DNA of 64,000 nucleotides from Affinundibacterium fentianense. Lineage in GTDB: Bacteria; Pseudomonadota; Gammaproteobacteria; Burkholderiales; Burkholderiaceae_D. This document shows positions 26,405-33,001 of this stretch, in pieces; positions within the stretch are counted from its first letter, which is position 1, and each line of letters begins with the position of its first letter. The stretch is from positions 340,678 through 404,677 of the forward strand of contig NZ_JAGSPJ010000006.1 in assembly GCF_018139545.1 (NCBI RefSeq), written 5' to 3'. The translations under genes were made by a program, and so were the position numbers. The notes under the pieces were generated by a model. That model did not search any database. It worked only from the letters and a program-made list of their open reading frames with translations, and was not told the origin of the DNA.

Positions 26405-26750
26405 AAGCAAGAACTTTTTTCCATTTTCTTTCCTCGTGTTTTATAAAGTAGGCAGGGATTAACTTGGTTTTCACTCAATCGTCGGAGGGAAAATGCGCTG
26501 TACAATCCCGCACTGGTCACCTTTTTGGTCTAGCTAGCTTTGCAATTTTGCGTAGATTAACAATCGCGATGGAAACGAAGCTGTTGCACTTAAGTTAATA
26601 ATGAGTTGAGATCGATGCTGGTGAATTTTGAGATCGGAATGTCGTGGTAATCAGATAAGCGTGTGCAAGCGATACGTAGGGTTTTGTTGAAAATCCGTAC
26701 TTAGTCTTGCGAGTGTTTGGTAGAACATTGAAATAAATAAGGAGATGACG
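26405..26750. other. Divergent intergenic region, nothing firm
   Basis: This spacer lies between the PadR operon and the plus-strand GFA-family gene. Apart from the operator at its left end I find no palindrome, terminator or small gene. A good ribosome site (AAGGAG) precedes 26751. Confidence 0.4.
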
Positions 26751-27185
26751 ATGTTGAGTGGAACTTGTCTATGTGGCGCCGTGAATTGGCGATTTCCGTA
26801 TCTTCCCGACGGCGCAACCGCGTGCAATTGCACAGCGTGCAGGCGGTACGGTGTTCTGTGGGCCTATGATTATGAGAATGCGGTAACCGGAGCCAAGGGA
26901 GGAACTGGAGGAACTGGAGTAACGGGTGGCATCGTCGTGACTGGCCGCACGCAGACCTATGTACGCGGAAAAGCATTGGAGTTTCATTCGTGTCCAGTAT
27001 GTTCTTGTGTTACCCATTGGCGTGGCTTACAACTCGACGAACTTGGACGACGCCGGTTGGCGGTGAACTTGCGCTTGGCCGAGCCCGCCGAGGTGGCGCA
27101 GATACCCATCGATCATTTTGATGGATTGATCAGTTTCGAGGATTTGCCGCGCGATGGAAAATGTGTTGCTGACTATTGGTTTTAA
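26751..27185 (+). CDS. GFA (CENP-V) family zinc protein with Gly-Thr insert
   Basis: This 144-aa protein of the GFA/CENP-V fold is sometimes annotated as a glutathione-dependent formaldehyde-activating enzyme. The zinc ligands are visible: CLCGAV near residue 6, CNCTACRRYG near 27 and CPVCSC near 82. An inserted low-complexity stretch, VTGAKGGTGGTGVTGG, lies between the second and third cysteine clusters. It is encoded by 9-bp tandem units, and I do not recognise it as part of the family core. The start at 26751 has AAGGAG six bases upstream; an ATG at 26745 abuts that site. Substrate and true activity are unknown. Confidence 0.82.
   Translation: MLSGTCLCGAVNWRFPYLPDGATACNCTACRRYGVLWAYDYENAVTGAKGGTGGTGVTGGIVVTGRTQTYVRGKALEFHSCPVCSCVTHWRGLQLDELGRRRLAVNLRLAEPAEVAQIPIDHFDGLISFEDLPRDGKCVADYWF
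26898..26924 (+). repeat. 9-bp tandem repeat inside the GFA gene
   Basis: Units of the type GGAACTGGA follow one another two to three times with drift. They encode the Gly-Gly-Thr run in the GFA-family protein and are in frame, so copy changes alter loop length only. Confidence 0.6.
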
Positions 27186-27261
27186 AACCTGCTGGGAAAA
27201 ACATCGATCAATAGACGTGTAGGTATCGCTGGTTCAGTGAATGGTATTGGGGAATAGAGAG

Positions 27262-27711
27262 ATGAAGCAAACTCAATTTGGAGTCTATGTGGCGGCTACG
27301 ATTGCCATAATAGGCGTCTTGATTCATGTTGTCGCATTATTTGCTGGACCAACTTGGTATGCGTTTTTTGGTGCGCCGCCGAGTATTGTCGAGTCGGCAC
27401 GTCAAGGTACTTGGCTCGCACCAGTTAGTGGTGCGGTAATCGCCTTACTGATGGGAATCTGTGCGCTGTATGCTTTGTCAGCCCTTGGGCATATTCGACG
27501 CTTGCCACTTTTGCGGACGGGTTTGATTGGGATGGCATGCATTTGTTCTTGTCGCGCGCTGATATTGTGGCCTTTGATGTTGAGCCACCCCGAGCTGCGC
27601 AATACGTTTGAAATAGTTGCCGCGCTTGTTTGGGGCGCCGCTGGGTTCGGTTTCTTTTGCGGTTTTCGCCTTGTTCATCAAAGTTTGCTGAGTCGGGGCG
27701 ATGCGAATTAG
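27262..27711 (+). CDS. Small four-helix membrane protein
   Basis: This 149-aa inner-membrane protein has four predicted helices (about residues 7-27, 52-74, 83-102 and 113-132) and short loops. Characteristic residues are AGPTWYAFFGAPPSIVESARQG in the first periplasmic loop and RALILWPLML in the third helix. The start at 27262 (MKQTQFG) follows a GGGGAATAGAGAG stretch; a start 21 bases upstream is possible. No name or function is assigned. It lies 76 bases behind the GFA gene on the same strand and may be co-transcribed with it. Confidence 0.72.
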   Translation: MKQTQFGVYVAATIAIIGVLIHVVALFAGPTWYAFFGAPPSIVESARQGTWLAPVSGAVIALLMGICALYALSALGHIRRLPLLRTGLIGMACICSCRALILWPLMLSHPELRNTFEIVAALVWGAAGFGFFCGFRLVHQSLLSRGDAN

Positions 27712-28073
27712 TTGCTCATATTTGTGGTCGGATATTCAAATGGCTGGAACTTAACATTCTGTAACAGGTCGGAACAACATACCGTTACAAAAAACGTCGT
27801 AGAAACAGCGGAAAGTCAGGCTTGAGCGGATGTGGGAAATCCCAACAAGTGATATGCTGCTAGCCTATGATCGTGCTAGATATCGGTCCCCATCTATGAT
27901 TGGTCAGCGCGATTAGTCAGATTTGCGTATTAGTAAGAAATATTAGTAAGAAATATTAGTAAGAAATATTAGTAAAAACTATTCGTATGTAGATATGAGA
28001 AAAAGTGGTGTTGATTACACTTAAAAAGACAGTATGGTGTAATTGTTGTTATACGAATACTTGGAGAAAGACG
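27712..28073. other. Intergenic leader of prc with tandem repeat
   Basis: This 362-base region lies upstream of the tail-specific protease. It holds a bulged inverted repeat (TGTAACAGGT near 27767 pairing with ACCGTTACA near 27781) and the 13-bp tandem repeat at 27928. No additional gene is seen. The protease promoter must lie here, but no clear hexamers can be named. Confidence 0.45.
27928..27979. repeat. 13-bp tandem repeat upstream of prc
   Basis: Four copies of TATTAGTAAGAAA lie at 27928-27940, 27941-27953, 27954-27966 and 27967-27979; the last differs in two bases. They sit 95-146 bases upstream of the protease start, where copy number could shift promoter spacing or leader structure. 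Confidence 0.9.
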
Positions 28074-30296
28074 ATGAAGAAAACCTTGATTGGAATGGCA
28101 ATTGCCATCGCGGTATCCGCTCATTTTGCCACCGCTGAATCAAGTTCAGTGGTGCTCGCCAACGCCGCTGATAACACTAAAGTGAGCCAAGCTGTGGCTC
28201 CTCTGAATTTTCAGCCGCTACCACAACAAATCCAAGCCGCCAATATGACGGCCGAATTTTTCACCCGGTTTCACTATAAGGCCATGCCTTTAGATGACGC
28301 CATGTCAGAAAAGATCTTTGATCGCTATGTTAAGTCACTTGATGGTGACAGAATTTTTTTCTTGCAGTCCGACATTGATCAATTTTCGGCAGCCCGTGAC
28401 AAATTAGATGATGCGATTCTTGGACAGGATTTGCGTACGCCTTTTGAGATGTTTAATCTCTACCACAAGCGTTTCAAGGAACGTCTGACTTACGCGCGTG
28501 AGTTGCTGAAGACGGATTTCGATTTTACACAAAAAGAAGGCTATCGCTATCAGCGCGAAAAAGAACCTTGGCCGCAAAGCGAAGAACAAATGCGAGATTT
28601 GTGGCGTCAACGTGTCAAGAATGACTGGCTGCGTCTCAAATTAGCAGGGAAAGATCCCGCCGCAATTCGGACAACTTTAGAAAAACGTTATGAAACGACT
28701 TTGACGCGGATGAACAAGTTGAAGAGCGAAGATGTTTTTCAACTGTTTATGAACGCATATGCGATGTCAGTCGAACCGCATACCAACTATCTTGGACCAA
28801 AGGCAGCGGAAGATTTTGATATCTCTATGCGTTTGTCTATGACAGGCATTGGCGCGACTTTGCAAGATAGAGATGAAATGGCGACCGTACGGGAATTAGT
28901 ACCTGGTAGCCCAGCTGCTTTGTCCGGTAAGTTGAAAGTGGGTGACCGGATTGTTGGTGTCGGCCAAGGGGCGAATAGTACACCTGTTGATGTGATGGGG
29001 TGGCGTTTGGACGATGTAGTCAAATTGATCCGGGGTCCGAAAGATACGACTGTCTTGTTAGATGTATTACCTGCTGATGCTGGTCCCGATGGCGCACACA
29101 AAACAGTTTTGCTGGTCAGAAATAAGATCACCCTTGAACAACAGGCCGCAAAAAAATCGATTCAAGAAGTCAAAACAGCAGAGGGTACGCGCCGTATTGG
29201 TGTGATTGCGCTGCCGACTTTTTACCAAGATTTCGACGCGCGTCGCCGTGGCGATAAAGATTTTAAGAGCGCGACACGGGATGTCGCCAAATTATTGGCG
29301 GAGTTGAAAAAGGAAAAAGTCGATAGTGTGTTAATCGATTTACGTGACAATGGCGGTGGTTCATTGAATGAGGCAGTTGAATTAACCAGTTTGTTCATCG
29401 GAAAAGGTCCTGTTGTACAGCAGCGCAATTCGCAAGGGAAAATCCATGTCGAAAATGATAGTGCAGGCGTAATTGCGTGGGATGGACCTATGGGCGTGAT
29501 GATCAATCGAGGCTCCGCGTCTGCGTCCGAGATTTTTGCCGCAGCGATTCAAGATTATGGTCGCGGTCTGATTATCGGTGAAAACAGCTTTGGCAAAGGC
29601 ACAGTCCAAACTGTAATCAGCTTAGATCAAATGGCGCGTAGCGAAAAGGCGCAGTATGGCGACCTGAAGATGACCGTCGCGCAGTTTTTCCGTGTGAACG
29701 GTGGCACCACGCAATTACGTGGTGTGACGCCTGACATTGCTTATCCTAGTTTCACAGATGCGGACAGCTATGGTGAATCAAGCTATGACAACGCATTGCC
29801 ATGGGTGCAAATTAAACCAGCGAATTATCATGCTTTGGGAAATTTAAAAGATATCCAGGGGATGTTACAAGTACGTCACGAGCTGCGCATCGCAAAAGAT
29901 AAAGAATTCCAATTCATCAAAGAGGATGTCGCGGAATTCAAAAAGCAAAAAGAAAAGAAAGAAATTTCTTTGAATGAAGAAGAGCGCCGCGCAGAACGTG
30001 ATGCTCGCGAGAAAAAAATTAAGGATCGTGAAGCGATTCGCGCTAGCCTAGAAGGTAAAGTGAAAACCAAAGGTGATGCGAGCAAATTAGCGACCCAAGA
30101 TGATGGTTTGCAAGGCAGTGAACGTAGCCTCGCCTCCGAATTGGCAGCAGAAAAAGCCAGTAAAGAAGCGAAAGATGTGTTGTTGATTGAAGCCGCACAC
30201 ATATTGAGCGACGAAATTGAATTGCTGAAGTCGAGCAAACGTCTCGCTGATAAAACGATCTCGCGCGCGAGCGTAAAGAGTAAAGAAGTCGAGTAA
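28074..30296 (+). CDS. prc: Tail-specific (carboxy-terminal processing) protease Prc
   Basis: This 740-aa periplasmic serine protease of family S41 degrades or trims proteins from their C-termini, including lipoprotein and cell-wall hydrolase substrates in the family. The signal peptide ends near AHFATA (residue 23). A tail-specific N-terminal domain leads to a PDZ domain at about 220-310. The S41 core has LIDLRDNGGGSLNEA, the catalytic Ser/Ala cluster SASAS at about 481-485 and the general-base Lys508 in FGKGTVQT. A DUF3340-type C-terminal region is rich in Lys/Glu. The start at 28074 is set by GGAGAAAG; an upstream in-frame start lacks one. It is monocistronic, with a structured terminator behind it. 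Confidence 0.95.
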   Translation: MKKTLIGMAIAIAVSAHFATAESSSVVLANAADNTKVSQAVAPLNFQPLPQQIQAANMTAEFFTRFHYKAMPLDDAMSEKIFDRYVKSLDGDRIFFLQSDIDQFSAARDKLDDAILGQDLRTPFEMFNLYHKRFKERLTYARELLKTDFDFTQKEGYRYQREKEPWPQSEEQMRDLWRQRVKNDWLRLKLAGKDPAAIRTTLEKRYETTLTRMNKLKSEDVFQLFMNAYAMSVEPHTNYLGPKAAEDFDISMRLSMTGIGATLQDRDEMATVRELVPGSPAALSGKLKVGDRIVGVGQGANSTPVDVMGWRLDDVVKLIRGPKDTTVLLDVLPADAGPDGAHKTVLLVRNKITLEQQAAKKSIQEVKTAEGTRRIGVIALPTFYQDFDARRRGDKDFKSATRDVAKLLAELKKEKVDSVLIDLRDNGGGSLNEAVELTSLFIGKGPVVQQRNSQGKIHVENDSAGVIAWDGPMGVMINRGSASASEIFAAAIQDYGRGLIIGENSFGKGTVQTVISLDQMARSEKAQYGDLKMTVAQFFRVNGGTTQLRGVTPDIAYPSFTDADSYGESSYDNALPWVQIKPANYHALGNLKDIQGMLQVRHELRIAKDKEFQFIKEDVAEFKKQKEKKEISLNEEERRAERDAREKKIKDREAIRASLEGKVKTKGDASKLATQDDGLQGSERSLASELAAEKASKEAKDVLLIEAAHILSDEIELLKSSKRLADKTISRASVKSKEVE

Positions 30297-30439
30297 AACT
30301 GAAGGACGGAAAGTCGTATCGCGATGACTGGGCAAGATTGTTTTGCGTATTGACCAAGTTGCTTGCCTTAAAATTGAGATACACCTCAGAGTGCGCAAGT
30401 TTTGAAATCGATATGTCGAGTTGAATGAAGTATCGACAG

Positions 30440-30511
30440 AAGACGCTTGTTGTTTGTGCCTTACGACCGCGAGGTTGGTAACGTGCGCGCAACAGCGTCT
30501 TTTGTTTTTTT
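30440..30511 (+). terminator. Long-stem terminator of prc
   Basis: AAGACGCTTGTTG (30440-30452) pairs with CAACAGCGTCTT (30490-30501), leaving one bulged T. It encloses about 37 bases that can form an inner stem (TTAC...GTAA). A T-rich run follows, broken by one G. It lies 140 bases after the protease stop and before the cytochrome genes. Confidence 0.6.
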
Positions 30512-30519
30512 GTTGGTGA

Positions 30520-31281
30520 ATGAAGATGTTACTCACAACGCAGTACGATCACATTGGAGATGCCTCTCCAAGCTCCTTGCGGTATGTTAAATTTTGGCGG
30601 ATTGTGGCGTGTTTTGCAGCGCTGATTCTGTGTCAATTCAGTTCAGCCCAAAAAATCCCAGATACCTTAGAGCAAAGGCTAAAGGCATGCACGGCCTGCC
30701 ATGGTGCAGAAGGTCGCGCAACGAGCGATGGTTATTACCCTCGCATCGCTGGAAAACCAAGTGGCTATTTATTGAATCAATTACGTCACTTTCGCGATGA
30801 GAAACGTAGCTATCCAATGATGACGTATATGCTGAGTCATTTGAACGAGAGCTATTTGAGCGAAATCGCTGACTATTTCTCCAAACTGAATCCTCCCTAT
30901 GCCGCTCCTCAGCCAACGCCAGCGAGCGTGGCTGAGCTGAAACGCGGTGAGTCTTTGGTGAAATTGGGCGACCGCGTAAAGAAAATTCCTGCCTGTGTCG
31001 CTTGTCATGGTGAACTGATGACAGGGCTAGCGCCATTTGTGCCGGGATTGCTTGGTCTGCCTCGCGACTATTTGGTCGCCCAACTGGGTGCGTGGCAGAC
31101 GGGTAATCGGCACGCATCATCGCCTGATTGTATGCAAAGCATTGCAAGACAACTTGACGCGGGAGATATCGCCGCCGTTTCAGCATGGCTTGCGAATCAA
31201 ACGATTCCAGTGCAATCCAAAGCCATGACAGCGACCAAAGATCAGCAATTTCCTATGCGTTGCGGGAGCATTCAACCATGA
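30520..31281 (+). CDS. Dihaem cytochrome c (cytochrome c4-like)
   Basis: This 253-aa exported protein has two CXXCH haem-binding sites, CTACH near residue 57 and CVACH near 162, in two similar halves (GxGRATSDGYYPRIAGKP and PxxPGLLGLPRDYLVAQL). This is the cytochrome c4 layout. The membrane-targeting stretch (about residues 27-43) ends near SSAQKIP, where a signal peptidase would cut. It presumably carries electrons in the periplasm towards a terminal oxidase. Its stop overlaps the next gene by four bases (ATGA). The N-terminus before the hydrophobic core is long, so a later start is possible. Confidence 0.85.
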   Translation: MKMLLTTQYDHIGDASPSSLRYVKFWRIVACFAALILCQFSSAQKIPDTLEQRLKACTACHGAEGRATSDGYYPRIAGKPSGYLLNQLRHFRDEKRSYPMMTYMLSHLNESYLSEIADYFSKLNPPYAAPQPTPASVAELKRGESLVKLGDRVKKIPACVACHGELMTGLAPFVPGLLGLPRDYLVAQLGAWQTGNRHASSPDCMQSIARQLDAGDIAAVSAWLANQTIPVQSKAMTATKDQQFPMRCGSIQP

Positions 31282-32675
31282 TAAGGAAAATAAAATATGT
31301 GGTGTCGCGACTTTTTTGGTTGTTGATGCTTGGATTTATTCTGTTGGCTTGGTACGGTTATCAACTTGGCGATTCGTATCAGCATGCGGCACGCACCGAA
31401 AGCAATCGTACTTCTGATCATGTGCTTCGATCTGGATCGGGTCAGGCGAAGGGCGCCAACGAACTCAGCGCCGCCAATGCATCACTCACGAAAGAACTAC
31501 TTGAGCGCGGTGCGTACTTAGTCAAACTCGGCAATTGCCAAGGGTGTCATACCCAACGAGGTGGGGTCGCTTTTGCTGGTGGCCGCCTGATGCAGACTGA
31601 GTTTGGGCAATTTGTAACGCCGAATATCACTCCTGATAAAGCCACCGGAATCGGTGATTGGAGTGCCGAGGATTTTTGGAATGCACTGCATAATGGCAAA
31701 GCGAAAGGTGGACGCTTGCTATATCCATCCTTCCCTTTTCAGAATTACACCCATATCACGCGTGATGATGCTGATGCGATGTTCGCGTATTTGCAAACTT
31801 TGCCATCCGTATCGCAGCGCAATCCCGAACATCGTTTGTCCTTTCCTTATGATCAGCGCTTTGCCCTTGCATGGTGGCGTGCGCTTTACTTTAAGCCTGG
31901 CGTACTAACAGTCCAGTCGCAACAAAGTGCGGAATGGAATCGCGGTGCCTATTTGGTCCGTGGCTTGACGCATTGCAGTGCCTGTCATAGTAGTCGCAAC
32001 AGTTTGGGTGCAAACAATGGAACGAATGATTTTTCTGGGGGCGAAATGTTTGGCAGTCGGTGGTATGCGGCTGCACTGTTGGCGAAGGAGGAGCTCGATT
32101 TAGGCAGTCGCGACACGCAGGAAATCGTTAAGTTGTTACACGATGGTGTGAATCAGCAGTCTAGTGTGCAGGGACCGATGGCTGAAGTCGTAAGGGAAAG
32201 TCTGCAATATTTACACAAAGAAGATGCCGTCGCGATGGTGAAATACCTACAATCATTGCCACGCCAGATACGTGCTGCTCCTGATATGTTGGATCAAGTC
32301 CTAGCACGTCCATCATTCGATGCTTCTCAAATGGAAGTTATGATGATGCGTGGCGAGAAAATTTATCGGCAACACTGCATGGATTGTCATGGGCAACAAG
32401 GCGAAGGACAGTCGGGTGTCTATCCCGCTTTGCAAGGAAATCGTTCGCTACAAATGGATAATTTTGGGAACCCCTTACGGGTCATCTTGGCCGGCGGATT
32501 TGCGTCAGCAACAAGATCGAATCCACGACCCTATAGTATGCCGCCGTTCGCCCCGTTTTTGGATGATCAAGAGCTTGCACTAGTCCTGACGTATATTCGC
32601 AATGCTTGGGGCAATCAGGCCAGTGTCGTGTTTGCATCGGAAGTCAATCCGTATCGTACCGCCAATCTTGATTAA
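31278..32675 (+). CDS. Trihaem membrane-anchored cytochrome c
   Basis: This 465-aa protein has an N-terminal membrane anchor (about residues 10-30) and three CXXCH sites, CQGCH, CSACH and CMDCH, in order. It resembles the cytochrome subunit of membrane alcohol, gluconate or aldehyde dehydrogenases. Motifs such as AFAGGRLMQTEFGQFVTPNITPD and the C-terminal YPALQGNRSLQM support that class. No catalytic dehydrogenase subunit is adjacent, so it may serve another electron donor together with the upstream c4-type protein. The start at 31278 overlaps the upstream stop; a frame extension upstream lacks an anchor. Confidence 0.85.
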   Translation: MIRKIKYVVSRLFWLLMLGFILLAWYGYQLGDSYQHAARTESNRTSDHVLRSGSGQAKGANELSAANASLTKELLERGAYLVKLGNCQGCHTQRGGVAFAGGRLMQTEFGQFVTPNITPDKATGIGDWSAEDFWNALHNGKAKGGRLLYPSFPFQNYTHITRDDADAMFAYLQTLPSVSQRNPEHRLSFPYDQRFALAWWRALYFKPGVLTVQSQQSAEWNRGAYLVRGLTHCSACHSSRNSLGANNGTNDFSGGEMFGSRWYAAALLAKEELDLGSRDTQEIVKLLHDGVNQQSSVQGPMAEVVRESLQYLHKEDAVAMVKYLQSLPRQIRAAPDMLDQVLARPSFDASQMEVMMMRGEKIYRQHCMDCHGQQGEGQSGVYPALQGNRSLQMDNFGNPLRVILAGGFASATRSNPRPYSMPPFAPFLDDQELALVLTYIRNAWGNQASVVFASEVNPYRTANLD

Positions 32676-32823
32676 CGCTTTCGCTAAACTAAACCGCTCT
32701 TGCAACTTGATGAGTGGGGAAAGTATGGAAATTAAGTAAGGTATTCAAGCAATCTTGTATGGCTTGAAAGGATAGAGAGAGCGAGAGCGGGAACTAATTC
32801 GACAGAGTACAGACTAAGCTTTA

Positions 32824-32851
32824 GTAATAGAGCAAGACTATGTTCTATTAC
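32824..32851. promoter_or_regulatory. Inverted repeat GTAATAGA...TCTATTAC
   Basis: Two perfect 8-bp arms are separated by 12 bases, about 150 bases upstream of the aminopeptidase start. It could be an operator or a leader hairpin. Confidence 0.35.
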
Positions 32852-32892
32852 AATAGGCTTGTCGTCATCGATTTTTTTCGCAGAAGGAGCTT

Positions 32893-32916
32893 CCTTATGA
32901 ACGCTCGTTCATAAGG
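32893..32916. promoter_or_regulatory. 24-bp palindrome, TetR-type operator candidate
   Basis: CCTTATGAACG-CT-CGTTCATAAGG is a perfect palindrome with 11-bp arms and a 2-base centre, lying 85 bases upstream of the aminopeptidase start. The inner TGAACG/CGTTCA dyad is like sites bound by TetR/AcrR-type repressors. No such regulator gene is adjacent. Confidence 0.55.
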
Positions 32917-33001
32917 TATTGATCGAGTTCAGCCTGACTCCCTTCGCAGGACGGTGGTGACAACCAATACAATAAAATACAAGAGTCAAATAAGGGAAAA
33001 T

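Larger units (their letters stand above)
32676..33001. other. Leader of the M1 aminopeptidase with two dyads
   Basis: This 326-base region carries two inverted repeats upstream of the aminopeptidase, at 32824-32851 and 32893-32916, each annotated separately. No further gene, terminator or tRNA is visible. Confidence 0.5.

Noticed and set aside
27765..27790. Hairpin TGTAACAGGT...ACCGTTACA as a terminator.
   Set aside because: On the plus strand it is followed by an A-run, not a T-run; its orientation does not suit the upstream gene.
30043..31186. Several minus-strand open frames of 120-182 codons.
   Set aside because: They mirror the Prc and cytochrome genes and are rich in Arg/Ser/His as antisense frames usually are; no ribosome sites.
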